Below are positions 54,019 through 63,937 of a DNA stretch of 64,000 nt, piece after piece. The notes beneath the pieces were generated by a model. The model made no database searches and was not told the DNA's origin. It saw only the letters and a list, made by a program, of their open reading frames with translations. Source of the DNA: Chryseobacterium lathyri. Its GTDB lineage: Bacteria > Bacteroidota > Bacteroidia > Flavobacteriales > Weeksellaceae. Location: NCBI RefSeq assembly GCF_030812195.1, contig NZ_JAUSSF010000001.1, positions 1,984,001-2,048,000 on the forward strand. The letters are read 5' to 3'. Position 1 is the first letter of the stretch. Each line of letters opens with the position of its first letter. Both the position numbers and the translations under genes were made by a program.

Positions 54019-54891
54019 TTAAATTTTCGCCATTTCAGTTTTGATCTTTGCATAAAGTCCTTCTGAAGCAGGCACCAAAGGAAGTCTTAAATAATTTTTA
54101 ATAATTCCTTTTTCTGTAAGGATTACTTTGATTCCGCAAGGGTTTCCTTCTGCAAAAATCAGTCGTGTGATCTCTACCAGTTTATTGTGAATTTCATAAG
54201 CTTCTTTCACTTTTCCTTCAAAAGCCAGCTGAACCATGGTAGAAAATTCTTTCGGATACCCCTGTCCTATTACAGAGATCACTCCATCCCCACCTGCTAA
54301 GGTTACAGGAAGTGTGTATTCATCGTCTCCGGAAACCAATGAAAACCCTTCAGGTTTCTTTCTTAAAATATCAAAATACTGAAGAATATTAGGTGCAGCT
54401 TCTTTGATCATAAATAGATTCGGGAACTCATTAGCAAGACGAATAGTGGTATCTGCCTCTACATTCTGTCCTGTTCTTGACGGAACATTGTAAATAATGA
54501 TATTCTTACCGGTAGATGCCAACATTTTATAGTGCTGGTAAAGACCTTCCTGATTAGGTTTATTGTAATATGGGGATACAGAAAGTACTGCATCAAATGC
54601 AGAAAGATCTGTTTTTTCAATCTGTTTCTTTACTTCCAGAGTATTATTTCCGCCAATTCCCAAAACCAAAGGAATGCGTTTATTATTAACCTTAATGACA
54701 TGCTCAATCACCTGTTTCTTCTCCTCATCAGAAAGCGTTGCAGCTTCTGCTGTAGTTCCCAAAACAACTAAATAATTGGTTCCGTTTTCAATATTATACT
54801 CAACAAGTTTTGTTAAGCTATCGAAATCAACGGATAAATCTTCATTAAAGGGTGTTACCAACGCAACACCTACTCCTTTTAAAATGCTCAT
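54019..54891 (-). CDS. dapA: 4-hydroxy-tetrahydrodipicolinate synthase
   Basis: 290 residues, normal length. The (beta/alpha)8 aldolase motifs: GVGVALVTPF at the start, VLGTTAEAATLSDEE, SPYYNKPNQEGLYQHY (active-site Tyr), the Schiff-base Lys in FMIKEA, and SGDDEYTLP. It condenses pyruvate with aspartate semialdehyde, the first committed step of lysine and diaminopimelate synthesis. Confidence 0.97.
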   Translation of the reverse strand: MSILKGVGVALVTPFNEDLSVDFDSLTKLVEYNIENGTNYLVVLGTTAEAATLSDEEKKQVIEHVIKVNNKRIPLVLGIGGNNTLEVKKQIEKTDLSAFDAVLSVSPYYNKPNQEGLYQHYKMLASTGKNIIIYNVPSRTGQNVEADTTIRLANEFPNLFMIKEAAPNILQYFDILRKKPEGFSLVSGDDEYTLPVTLAGGDGVISVIGQGYPKEFSTMVQLAFEGKVKEAYEIHNKLVEITRLIFAEGNPCGIKVILTEKGIIKNYLRLPLVPASEGLYAKIKTEMAKI

Positions 54892-54911
54892 CTGTTAGAA
54901 TTATTTTTTTC

Positions 54912-54919
54912 AAATTTAA
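54912..54919 (-). promoter_or_regulatory. Promoter -7 box TAAATTTG of dapA
   Basis: A TAnnTTTG match on the minus strand, 20 bp upstream of the dapA ATG. Confidence 0.45.
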
Positions 54920-54972
54920 TAATTTACGATAAGAATTTGTAATAAATAATAATGTTTTATTATACATATAAT

Positions 54973-54980
54973 TATATTTG
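54973..54980 (+). promoter_or_regulatory. Promoter -7 box TATATTTG of the 5'-nucleotidase operon
   Basis: A TAnnTTTG match 17 bp upstream of the ATG, divergent from the dapA promoter. Confidence 0.5.
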
Positions 54981-54997
54981 CATATACTAAAAGATAT

Positions 54998-55756
54998 ATG
55001 AAAAATAAATTCTTGTTACTAGGAATTGCTCTGGCCGCACTTACTGCCTGCAAAACAGCTTCTACGCTGCAATTGGCACAAGTTCAGCCACAGAAAAATA
55101 TTTCTATTAATAATGAGCTAAAGAATGATGAGGAATTTGTAAAAGTTATTGAACCTTATAAGCAGAAACTGGACAAAGAGATGAACCAAAAGATCTCCCA
55201 CACCAGCGTAGATCTTACAAAGCAGGGTGATAACAGCAATCTGGGTAATCTTTTGGCCGACTATACCTTTGAAGGTGCCGATGCATGGACGAAAAAGAAT
55301 CTTAATAAAAACGTAGATGCTGCCCTGATCAACATCGGAGGAATACGCACTACAATTGGTAAAGGGGATATCCTTCTGAAAAGTGTTTTTGAAGTAATGC
55401 CTTTCGAAAATGAAGTGATCATTGTAAAAATGAAAGGGTCGGATCTTCAAGGGCTTTTTGATTATTATGCAAAAACTCAGGTGAATAATCCTGTTTCTCA
55501 CTTATATATTGAAACCAATAACGGACAGCTTACTCAATCGAAAATTAATGGAAAACCAGTAAATCCTGACCAGGATTATTACATCGCTACTTCTGATTAT
55601 CTGGCGCTTGGCGGAGACAACATGAAATTCTTTTCCAAAGGGGAATCCATTTCTACAGGGATCAGGTTAAGGGATCTTTTCATTGAATATTTCAGGAAGT
55701 CTTCTGAAGTGGTTCCCAATACAGATGTTCGTTTAAATTTTATCGGTAAGAAATAA
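54998..55756 (+). CDS. 5'-nucleotidase C-terminal domain lipoprotein
   Basis: 252 residues. The lipobox LTAC (about residue 18) makes it a lipoprotein. The body is the 5_nucleotid_C domain: NLGNLLADYTFEGADAW, ALINIGGIRTTIGKG, EVMPFENEVIIVKMKG and ATSDYLALGGDNMKFF, the substrate-base pocket of UshA-type enzymes. It lacks the metallophosphatase half, which is encoded by the next gene; the stop and next ATG overlap by one base (TAATG). The two presumably form one enzyme. Confidence 0.93.
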   Translation: MKNKFLLLGIALAALTACKTASTLQLAQVQPQKNISINNELKNDEEFVKVIEPYKQKLDKEMNQKISHTSVDLTKQGDNSNLGNLLADYTFEGADAWTKKNLNKNVDAALINIGGIRTTIGKGDILLKSVFEVMPFENEVIIVKMKGSDLQGLFDYYAKTQVNNPVSHLYIETNNGQLTQSKINGKPVNPDQDYYIATSDYLALGGDNMKFFSKGESISTGIRLRDLFIEYFRKSSEVVPNTDVRLNFIGKK

Positions 55757-56706
55757 TGGATAGAAAAAGTTTTTTAAAAGTAATAGGTAGCGGATCTTTA
55801 GCAGCAGCTTTAGCTCCCAATATGATGATGGCAGAAGAATTGAAATTCAATCCTTTTAAATCTGAAAACAAACTCACCATTCTTCATACCAATGACCAGC
55901 ACAGCAGAATAGAACCTTTTGATGCAAGCTATACGAAGAATCCTAATCAGGGCGGATTTGCAAGAAGGGCAAGCCTGATACAGCAGATCAGGAGCCAGGA
56001 AAGCAATGTTCTTCTTCTGGATTCCGGCGATATTTTTCAGGGAACTCCTTATTTCAATTTCTTTGGAGGCGAGCTGGAATTTAAGCTGATGTCAATGATG
56101 AAGTATGATGCTTCAACAATGGGAAATCATGATTTTGACAATAGTTTAGATGGATTTTTAAAAGTCCTTCCTAATGCGAAATTTCCGTTCATATGTTCAA
56201 ACTATGATTTTAAAAATACTGTTCTGGATGGAAAGACATCACCGTATAAGATCTTTAATAAAAACGGAATAAAAGTTGGGATTTTCGGAGTAGGTATCCA
56301 GCTGGATGGCCTTGTAGGAAAGAAGCAGTATGGCGAAACCATATACTCAGATCCTGTAGATGTAGCCCAGCATTATTCCAATCTCCTGAAAAACGAACAA
56401 AAGTGTGATCTTGTGATCTGCCTTTCTCATATCGGTTATGATTATAAAGATGAACCTAATAAAATAAGCGATAAAATTCTGGCTGCCAAAACAGAGAATA
56501 TTGATATCATACTGGGCGGACATACCCATACTTTTTTGCCTGAACCGCAGACGTTTACCAACAGACAGGGTAAAAATGTTTTGGTGAATCAGGTAGGATG
56601 GGCAGGCCTTCTTCTTGGCAGAATAGATTTTTACTTTGATGCAAATAAAAACGTAAAGCATATCTCCTGGAACAACCAGACAATAGACAGCAGCATAACC
56701 GTATAA
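55756..56706 (+). CDS. 5'-nucleotidase metallophosphatase domain protein
   Basis: 316 residues, the catalytic half of a UshA-type 5'-nucleotidase. An N-terminal segment (MDRKSFLKVIGSGSLAAALA) is a Tat/Sec-like signal with only one basic pair. Metal-binding motifs: LHTNDQHSRI (Asp-x-His), LLDSGDIFQG, MGNHDFD and LGGHTHTF. It hydrolyses nucleotides or related phosphates in the periplasm. Translationally coupled to the preceding C-terminal-domain gene; a porZ-like gene starts 1 bp after its stop. Confidence 0.93.
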   Translation: MDRKSFLKVIGSGSLAAALAPNMMMAEELKFNPFKSENKLTILHTNDQHSRIEPFDASYTKNPNQGGFARRASLIQQIRSQESNVLLLDSGDIFQGTPYFNFFGGELEFKLMSMMKYDASTMGNHDFDNSLDGFLKVLPNAKFPFICSNYDFKNTVLDGKTSPYKIFNKNGIKVGIFGVGIQLDGLVGKKQYGETIYSDPVDVAQHYSNLLKNEQKCDLVICLSHIGYDYKDEPNKISDKILAAKTENIDIILGGHTHTFLPEPQTFTNRQGKNVLVNQVGWAGLLLGRIDFYFDANKNVKHISWNNQTIDSSITV

Positions 56707-56707
56707 T

Positions 56708-58966
56708 ATGAAAAAACTCTCTTTAATCTCTCTTGGTATTTTAGCATCCTTGCAATTCGTGAATGCGCAGGTGATTTCATCAAAAAAATGGACAGATCTT
56801 TTTTCCTACAACAATGTCTTGGCTATGAAGGAAGACAATGGAAAAATAATTGCCGCTACTGAAAACGGGATATTCTACTATACCATTTCAACCGGAGAGA
56901 TTACAAAGCTGTCAAAAGCTAACGGCCTCCATGACGTTAATATATCCGCCTTCGACTATAATCCACAAACTAAAATAGGTGTAATAGGATATTCAAACGG
57001 TTCTATGGATGTGATTACCCCGCAGGAAATCAAATATATTGTGGATATTCCTATTGCAACCGGCTATAACGGAAGCAAAAAGATTAATCATATTTCGATT
57101 ACAGGGGATCAGGCTGTAGTTTCTGTAGGATATGGAGTTTCTATATTTAACATTAACAAAAAAGAATTCGGAGATTCTGCATTCTTTGTAACCGGTGGTA
57201 TATACGAAGCCAGTAATGAGGCAACCATATTTGGAAACAAGGTATATTCTGTAACTAATACCGGTCTTAAAAGCCACGAAATGAACACTACATTTCCGGT
57301 ATTCTCTACCTGGTCGACAGAAATACCGGGATCTTATAAACATATTGACGCAGAGTCTTCACTTATATTTTCATCTGCTACATCTGCTTTTATTTACAAT
57401 AACGGTACGGGCACTCCGCTTCCGGCAAGTTTTGGAAACATTCAGGATATTGTTATCAATTCAACCAATATTATAGTAACAGACAGCAGAATATACACAT
57501 TCGGGCTAAACGGAGTATCTTTAAGTGCCGTAAGTATGGGAGAAGAGTGTAATACAGCCATAACAGCCAACGGAAAGGTATACGGTGGAACAATACTCTC
57601 CGGAATAAAGGAAGAAAGTGGTACTACTTATAAACCATCAGGTCCGTATTCAAACTCTTCATACAAGATCAATCTGTATGACAATAATCAAATGCTAATA
57701 TCATCCGGATCCAGAGTGAACAGATATAACCAGCCTGGAGATAATCCGAAGAAACCTGGTTTTTATTATTTTAACGGATCAGAGTGGCTTCGATCTTCTT
57801 TTTTCTCAACAACTTCCGCTCCAATCAATGTATTGGATGCTGTATTCAATCCGGCTGATAACAATGAGGTATTTTTCACAAACTATACGACTACCGCTCA
57901 GGGAGTTTATAAAATGAAATACAATGCCAGCAGTAAAGATTTTGATTTTGTAAAACGTTATGACCTAGGATCTCCGGGAGATTATTCGCACCGTCCGGTA
58001 GGTTTTACAAGTGACCCACAAAATAATCTTTTTGTTTCTTTTGGTTTCAACTATGGAAGTCCGTCTATTGGAATTTATGATAGAGGAACTGATGATTTTG
58101 TCATAAAAAAATTCGGAATAACAAGTGATGGTGTACAAAGTCCTGTCTACTATGAAAATATGCTGTGGATCCCAACCCCCAGAAGCAATAACTTTGTAGT
58201 TTACGACTATAAAAATGCTGTGAATCTTTCTGATGACAGTGATTATATATTACAAGATACCAATGGATTTGCAGGGAACTCAAGAGGAACCTTGTCTGTA
58301 GCTTTCAGTAAATCAGGAGATGCCTGGATAGGTACCGACAGCGGTCTAAGAATATTGCCCAATGCTGCTGCAGAAATAAAAAATCCGGATCCAAAAGTAG
58401 AACCTATTATTATAGAACAGGGCGGACTTGGAGAAGAGCTTTTCAGAGATGCCCAAATACTGCAGATAGAAGTAGATGCAGGAGATTATAAATGGATTTC
58501 TGTAGACGGAGGTGGTGTATATTATCTATCTTCCGACGGACAGCAAACCATAAAGCATTTTACAAAGGAAAATTCTCCTCTTCCCACCAATTCCGTTACC
58601 GATATAAAGGTGGATAGAAAAACAGGAAAAGTATATTTTGTAACATTTAACGGTATCGTAGCTTATCAGGGGGATGTAGCAGATGTAACTGCCAATTTTG
58701 GGAATGTAGTGGTTTATCCTAATCCTGTAGTATATTCAAACTTTAAAGGGAAAGTCACGATTAAAGGGCTTGCAGAAAAAGCAAATATCAGAATTGCTGA
58801 TGCAGCAGGAAACGTAATACATTCTGCTGTAGCCAGAGGAGGTTATTATGAATGGGACCTTAACAATATGAAAGGAAACAGGGTAGCTTCAGGTATTTAT
58901 TTTGTACTGATGACCAATGAAGACGGTTCGGATAAAGCTACTGCAAAAATAGCTGTGGTTAATTAA
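56708..58966 (+). CDS. porZ: PorZ-like T9SS surface beta-propeller protein
   Basis: 752 residues with a signal peptide (about 1-20, FVNAQ). The N-terminus fits the PorZ N-terminal domain (KWTDLFSYNNVLAM, ATENGIFYY). Propeller repeats follow (GDAWIGTDSGLRILP, YKWISVDGGGVYYLSSDG), and the end is a T9SS type A sorting domain (VVYPNPV...GNVIHSA...ASGIYFV). PorZ is a part of the attachment machinery that transfers A-LPS to T9SS cargo. It is followed by recO (1-bp overlap), as in other Bacteroidota. The name is assigned by pattern, context and domain order. Confidence 0.88.
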   Translation: MKKLSLISLGILASLQFVNAQVISSKKWTDLFSYNNVLAMKEDNGKIIAATENGIFYYTISTGEITKLSKANGLHDVNISAFDYNPQTKIGVIGYSNGSMDVITPQEIKYIVDIPIATGYNGSKKINHISITGDQAVVSVGYGVSIFNINKKEFGDSAFFVTGGIYEASNEATIFGNKVYSVTNTGLKSHEMNTTFPVFSTWSTEIPGSYKHIDAESSLIFSSATSAFIYNNGTGTPLPASFGNIQDIVINSTNIIVTDSRIYTFGLNGVSLSAVSMGEECNTAITANGKVYGGTILSGIKEESGTTYKPSGPYSNSSYKINLYDNNQMLISSGSRVNRYNQPGDNPKKPGFYYFNGSEWLRSSFFSTTSAPINVLDAVFNPADNNEVFFTNYTTTAQGVYKMKYNASSKDFDFVKRYDLGSPGDYSHRPVGFTSDPQNNLFVSFGFNYGSPSIGIYDRGTDDFVIKKFGITSDGVQSPVYYENMLWIPTPRSNNFVVYDYKNAVNLSDDSDYILQDTNGFAGNSRGTLSVAFSKSGDAWIGTDSGLRILPNAAAEIKNPDPKVEPIIIEQGGLGEELFRDAQILQIEVDAGDYKWISVDGGGVYYLSSDGQQTIKHFTKENSPLPTNSVTDIKVDRKTGKVYFVTFNGIVAYQGDVADVTANFGNVVVYPNPVVYSNFKGKVTIKGLAEKANIRIADAAGNVIHSAVARGGYYEWDLNNMKGNRVASGIYFVLMTNEDGSDKATAKIAVVN

Positions 58967-59652
58967 TGAATTCACAAAACGGATTTTTATTATCATTCAT
59001 AAAATACGGCGAAAATGATGCAGTTCTGCATTGTTTTACAGAAGATGAAGGCTTTCAGACCTATTTCGTCAAGGGGATCTATTCCAAAAGAAATAAAAAG
59101 AAAGCCCTGCTTCAGCCTTTAAGTATGCTCAGCTTTACCATTAATCCAGTAAGAGGTAATGGAATTCCTTCAGTATCAAGATTTGAGCTGGTAAAGAACC
59201 ACGATATGTATATGGATATCAAGGCCAATACAGTTATATTCTTCATCTCAGACTTTCTGAATCAGGTTTTAAGGCATGAAAATAAAAATCCGAATCTCTT
59301 TTTCAGTATCGATGAATTTGTCAATGAACTGGCGGGCAAAAACTATCAGTGTCATCTGCTTTTTTTAATTATGGTATTAAAAATTCAGGGAGTTGCTCCT
59401 TTGATCAATGACGGGCAATATTTAGACCCCGAAACCGGAACATTCTCTGTACATCCGTCTCACCAACTGTTCACCGAAGAAATATCGACCATCTGGAAAA
59501 CAGCCATCCGCTCAGAAAATCTCTATACAACAAAGATACATTCTTCATTGAGAAAAGATTTTTTAGATAGCCTTCTGGTCTATTACCATTATCATATTAC
59601 GGACTTTAAAATACCGGCATCACTGGAGGTTATCCAGCAGATCTTTGAATAA
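58966..59652 (+). CDS. recO: DNA repair protein RecO
   Basis: 228 residues. N-terminal OB-fold start (NGFLLSFIKYGENDAVLHCFT), the GIYSKRNKKKALLQPL segment, and an alpha-helical body with a GVAPLI stretch. The zinc-finger Cys of E. coli-type RecO are not seen, as usual in Flavobacteriia. It works with RecF and RecR to load RecA. It begins at the porZ-like stop. Confidence 0.93.
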   Translation: MNSQNGFLLSFIKYGENDAVLHCFTEDEGFQTYFVKGIYSKRNKKKALLQPLSMLSFTINPVRGNGIPSVSRFELVKNHDMYMDIKANTVIFFISDFLNQVLRHENKNPNLFFSIDEFVNELAGKNYQCHLLFLIMVLKIQGVAPLINDGQYLDPETGTFSVHPSHQLFTEEISTIWKTAIRSENLYTTKIHSSLRKDFLDSLLVYYHYHITDFKIPASLEVIQQIFE

Positions 59653-59766
59653 AAATACGAGGCTGAAAGAAGATCGTTATTGGAATACAGCTCAGCTTTC
59701 ATTTTTTTAAGCCACTCATCAAGTTGTATGATAATTACAAGAAAAAAACACTTTCAGCTACAAGCA

Positions 59767-62424
59767 TTATCTTTTCACTTCCCCAGGCATTTCCGTTTCA
59801 GATTCTGCTATTTCTTTTTTAGAGAATCTTGGTTGTAGAATCTTGGCAATAAGACCTGTCCATCCTGTTTGATGGGAAGCTCCTACTCCTCTTCCATTAT
59901 CGCCATGAAAATACTCGTAGAATAAAATATAGTCTTTAAAATCCGGATCAGTCTGAAATCTTTCGTACTGGCCATTCACCGGACGTTTTCCATTTTCATC
60001 CATTAAAAATATTTTGGACAGCCTTTTACTTAAAGCATCTGCAATCTGGTCCAGATTGGAATAATTTCCACTTCCGGTAGGATATTCCACCAGAAAATCA
60101 GGACTATAGTAGAAGAAAAACCGCTGTAAGCTTTCAATAATCAGAAAATTAATTGGAAACCAGATTGGTCCGCGCCAGTTGCTGTTTCCGCCAAAAAGGC
60201 TGCTGTCACTTTCTGCAGGAGTATATTGTACACAATAATCTGCTCCGTTCAAGTTCAATGTATAAGGATTCTGTTCATATTCTTTTGATAATGCCCGCAC
60301 TCCATACTCGCTTAGGAATTCTTCGGGATTAAGCATTCTTTTCAGTAACCTTTTTAACCGGTGGCCTCGCAAAAGCGACAGAAGGTGCTTGGAGTCCTGT
60401 CCCTTCACTTCCCATCTTGATACCAGTGAAGCCAGTTCGGGCTTATTTTCGAGAATCCATTTCATTCTTTTTTTGAAATTGGGCAGATTTTCGATCATTT
60501 CATCATCAATTACCTCAACGGCAAACATAGGTATCAGTCCTACGATAGTTCTTAGCCTCAAATACATATGATTTCCATCGTTGGAAGAAATAGCATCATA
60601 AAAAAATTCATCTTCCTGATCCCAAAGACTGAAATTCTCATCTCCCATATTATCCAGTGAGTTGGCAATGGAAAGAAAATGTTCAAAAAACTTCATCGCC
60701 ATTTCTTCATATACTTTGTTGTACAGAGCCAGCTCAAGAGCAATTCTCATCATATTCAAGGCAAACATGGCCATCCAGCTTGTCCCGTCTGACTGTTCCA
60801 GCTGTTCTCCGTTCGGAAGTGTTGTGTTCCGGTCAAAAACACCAATATTATCAAGACCTAAAAAACCTCCCTCAAAAATATTATTGCCATTATTGTCTTT
60901 TTTATTGACCCACCATGTAAAATTCATCAGCAGCTTCTGAAATGCGCTTTCCAGGAATTCAATATCAGGCTTTCCTTTGATGTATTCATCAATTTTAAAA
61001 ACCCTGAATACAGCCCATGCATGAACCGGAGGGTTCACATCACTGAAATTCCATTCATAAGCAGGAAGCTGCCCGTTGGGATGCATATACCATTCGAACA
61101 GAAAAAGTTTCAGCTGATGCTTTGCAAATTCCGGATCAATTAATGAAAAACTAATGGTATGAAATGCCAGATCCCATGTCGCATACCAGGGATACTCCCA
61201 TTTATCGGGCATAGAAATAATATGTTCATTATTGAGGTGCTTCCAGTCGTAATTCCTGATCTTTTCCCGGGATCTGGGTGGTGGCATTTCTGCAGGATCT
61301 CCTTTCAGCCATTTTTCGACATTGTAATGATAAAACATTTTGTTCCAGAGCATTCCTGCAAACGCCTGCCTCTGTACCAATCTTTCGTCCTCCGACTCTA
61401 TCCCTTTCTGAATTTCAGCATAAAATTCATCCGCTTCTTTTTTCCTAAGATCAAAAACATCATTAAAATCTGCAAATGGATCTTTCAGGTCCTTATCCGT
61501 CATTCTGAATTCAAAAATTTTTGACTCTCCGGCTTGCAGCATTTCATCAAGAAGAAAAGAAGCCTTAGTTCCGGTGCATTGTGGATTTACAACCTGGGAG
61601 TTTCCGTTAATAACAAATTCATTGATTCCGTCTTTGCAGTATTTTGATTCGTTGGGCGACTGATAAAGTTTCTCGGTATTGGTTTCATTATCACAAAACA
61701 AGGTCTTCAGAGACTTCCTGGCATACACATTTTTGATTTCAATATTTTTGTGGTTGATGGCAATATGCTGTGCATCTTCGCTATCCAGTTGCGGCTTATA
61801 ATTATCGGAGCCCCATTTCCATGTATTCCTGAACCAAACTGTCGGCAGAATGACAATGGGAGCTTCATTTTTAGATTTATTGCTTATTGTAAGCTTAATC
61901 AGAATATCATGTGCGCTTTCTTTGGCGTATTCAATAAAAAAATCAAAATATTCATTCCGGTCAAAGATTCCTGTATCAATCAGTTCATATTCAGGTTCTT
62001 TTTTATTTCTTTCTGCATTGGTCTTTAAAAGGTCTTCATAAGGAAAAGCATTCTGCGGATACTTGTACAGCATTTTCATATAAGAATGGCTGGGTGTGGA
62101 ATCCAGATAGTAAAAATATTCCTTTACATCTTCCCCGTGGTTTCCCTGCCCGTTGGTAAGACCAAAGAAACGCTCTTTTACCATTTTATCTTTCTTATTC
62201 CAGAATCCTATAGAAAAAACCAGTTGCTGAAGATCATCACAGATCCCACAAATACCTTCTTCGCCCCATCGGTAACTTTTGGATTCCGCAGTATCATGAG
62301 TGGTATAATTCCATGCATCTCCGCTTTCGCTGTAATCTTCACGGACCAGCCCCCATTCACGATTGCTGACATAAGGTCCCCACTTTTTCCATGAAATATC
62401 TGAAAGCCGCTGTTTTTCTGACAT
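59767..62424 (-). CDS. Large glucosidase, GH63/MGH1-like
   Basis: 885 residues. The beta-rich N-terminal part (about 1-330, RLSDISWKKWGPYVSNREWG) is followed by an (alpha/alpha)6 barrel: WYATWDLAFHTISFSLIDP with a candidate catalytic Asp, PPVHAWAVFRV, EGGFLGLDNIGVFDR and FGGNSNWRGPIWFPINFLI, and GVGASHQTGWTGL. It fits the clan-G glucosidase / mannosylglycerate hydrolase families (GH63). No signal peptide, so cytoplasmic. Substrate unknown; alpha-glucoside or compatible-solute breakdown is plausible. An SDR gene lies upstream. Confidence 0.87.
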   Translation of the reverse strand: MSEKQRLSDISWKKWGPYVSNREWGLVREDYSESGDAWNYTTHDTAESKSYRWGEEGICGICDDLQQLVFSIGFWNKKDKMVKERFFGLTNGQGNHGEDVKEYFYYLDSTPSHSYMKMLYKYPQNAFPYEDLLKTNAERNKKEPEYELIDTGIFDRNEYFDFFIEYAKESAHDILIKLTISNKSKNEAPIVILPTVWFRNTWKWGSDNYKPQLDSEDAQHIAINHKNIEIKNVYARKSLKTLFCDNETNTEKLYQSPNESKYCKDGINEFVINGNSQVVNPQCTGTKASFLLDEMLQAGESKIFEFRMTDKDLKDPFADFNDVFDLRKKEADEFYAEIQKGIESEDERLVQRQAFAGMLWNKMFYHYNVEKWLKGDPAEMPPPRSREKIRNYDWKHLNNEHIISMPDKWEYPWYATWDLAFHTISFSLIDPEFAKHQLKLFLFEWYMHPNGQLPAYEWNFSDVNPPVHAWAVFRVFKIDEYIKGKPDIEFLESAFQKLLMNFTWWVNKKDNNGNNIFEGGFLGLDNIGVFDRNTTLPNGEQLEQSDGTSWMAMFALNMMRIALELALYNKVYEEMAMKFFEHFLSIANSLDNMGDENFSLWDQEDEFFYDAISSNDGNHMYLRLRTIVGLIPMFAVEVIDDEMIENLPNFKKRMKWILENKPELASLVSRWEVKGQDSKHLLSLLRGHRLKRLLKRMLNPEEFLSEYGVRALSKEYEQNPYTLNLNGADYCVQYTPAESDSSLFGGNSNWRGPIWFPINFLIIESLQRFFFYYSPDFLVEYPTGSGNYSNLDQIADALSKRLSKIFLMDENGKRPVNGQYERFQTDPDFKDYILFYEYFHGDNGRGVGASHQTGWTGLIAKILQPRFSKKEIAESETEMPGEVKR

Positions 62425-62465
62425 GTACTAATTTTTTGTATGATGTGAAATATGTTTATGAAATA

Positions 62466-62500
62466 AGATTTTAGACATAAGATGTCAGATATCAGATTAT
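62466..62500. repeat. Intergenic repeat related to 7391-7420
   Basis: Contains GATTTTAGACATAAGATGTC and AGATATCAGAT, a diverged relative of the repeat at 7391-7420. It is low complexity and may be chance. Confidence 0.25.
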
Positions 62501-62577
62501 TGAAATATGAGACTGTTATCTTCTATTAGCGGTAATTCTTTCCGAGACTCTAATACTCTCAAACTTCAAGATCCTAA

Positions 62578-63387
62578 TTATCCTCCCGTAGAAAAGCTCT
62601 CAAAAGTGGTCATTGCCCCATCTACAAAAATGCTGGTTCCGGTGATGTAGTCTGCCAGGTCACTTGCTAAAAAAGCAGCTAAATTACCAATATCCTGTGG
62701 CTGACCAATTCTATTGTAGGGAATAAGACTAAGCAATGAACTCAAAGCTTCCTGAGTACTCCATGCATCTTTATTGATCGGTGTTTGGATAGCACCGGGA
62801 CAGATAGAATTAACACGGATTTTATCAGCTCCATATTCCTGTGCCAGCGTCTGCATCAGCATTCTGACAGCTCCTTTACTCGCTGCATAATTGGCATGGC
62901 CTGCCCAAGGGATAATTTCGTGAACTGAACTTATATGAATAATTTTTCCACAGGCTATGGAACGGGACGGGTCTATACCACGACGTAAAAATTCTTTTAT
63001 GGCTTCTCTTGCACAGAGAAACTGTCCGGTAAGATTCACTCCTATCACCGCATTCCATTGGTCGAGGGTCATTTCAGTAAATTTCGAGTCTTTTTGAATT
63101 CCTGCATTATTGATCAGGATATCTACTGTTCCGAATTGTGAAACGGTATCCTGAAACATTTTGATGACCTGATCTTCTCTGGAGACATCACATTGATACG
63201 TAATCCCATTTCCGCCTGCATCTGTAATTTCCTTTAAGACAGCCTGTGCTTCATCTAAAGATCTTTCTGAAGAATGATTGACAATTACCGCAGCCCCTGC
63301 AGAGGCCAGAGATTTTGCAATTCCTGAACCTATTCCGCTGGAGGCTCCCGTAACGACGGCCACCTGATTTCGAAGTGATATTTCCAT
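62578..63387 (-). CDS. SDR family oxidoreductase, glucose 1-dehydrogenase type
   Basis: 269 residues. NAD(P)-binding TGASSGIGSGIA, NNAG motif (LINNAGIQ), and the catalytic Ser-Tyr-Lys: ISSVHEIIPWAGHANYAASKG. The SSVHE-x-I-P-W segment is typical of the glucose 1-dehydrogenase subgroup. It oxidises a sugar or polyol; with the neighbouring glucosidase gene on the same strand, sugar metabolism is likely but unproven. Confidence 0.92.
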   Translation of the reverse strand: MEISLRNQVAVVTGASSGIGSGIAKSLASAGAAVIVNHSSERSLDEAQAVLKEITDAGGNGITYQCDVSREDQVIKMFQDTVSQFGTVDILINNAGIQKDSKFTEMTLDQWNAVIGVNLTGQFLCAREAIKEFLRRGIDPSRSIACGKIIHISSVHEIIPWAGHANYAASKGAVRMLMQTLAQEYGADKIRVNSICPGAIQTPINKDAWSTQEALSSLLSLIPYNRIGQPQDIGNLAAFLASDLADYITGTSIFVDGAMTTFESFSTGG

Positions 63388-63460
63388 ATTTTATGATTTG
63401 ATGTTACTCAAAGTTATGGAAACAATTCAGCAGGATGGAACTTTTGAATTTAAAATTTTC

Positions 63461-63934
63461 TTAAATTTTTTTATACATCAGATATTGGGGACCGCTTCTT
63501 CCTATTCTGGTTTTACCGTCATACAGATAACCAGCTTTCAGGTAGATATGATATGCTGAAACATTCTTCTGGTTAACCGCAAGAACGATTTCACTGCAAT
63601 ACGGGAAATTTTCTTTGACAAAACCATCCACTTTATACATCGCTGTTTTTCCGATTCCCTTTCCCTGTAAGCTTGGATTTATGGATAAAGATCTCAACAG
63701 AACTGATTTTTCATTGTCTGTAAGATCCAGTTTATCTTCTCCAAAATCCAGTACAAAAAAGCCTGCAGGCCTTTCATCTTCAAAAATGGTAACAGTAAAT
63801 GCTTTACCATCATTCCTTTCTTTGATTCTATCCAGAGCTTTTTCTACTGTTGAAGTATACTGCCGCTGATTTTCATCCAGAGCATAATTAAGTTCCGTGA
63901 AATCGGATTCTTTAAAAAATGCTAATCTGACCAT
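63461..63934 (-). CDS. GNAT family N-acetyltransferase
   Basis: 157 residues. Acetyl-CoA site SLQGKGIGKTAM (Q-x-x-G-x-G), preceded by LRSLSINPS, and the NQKNVSAYHIYLKAGY segment of GNAT beta5-alpha5. Substrate unknown. The gene starts 3 bp after the stop of the next gene upstream, so both share a transcript. Confidence 0.9.
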   Translation of the reverse strand: MVRLAFFKESDFTELNYALDENQRQYTSTVEKALDRIKERNDGKAFTVTIFEDERPAGFFVLDFGEDKLDLTDNEKSVLLRSLSINPSLQGKGIGKTAMYKVDGFVKENFPYCSEIVLAVNQKNVSAYHIYLKAGYLYDGKTRIGRSGPQYLMYKKI

Positions 63935-63937
63935 CTT

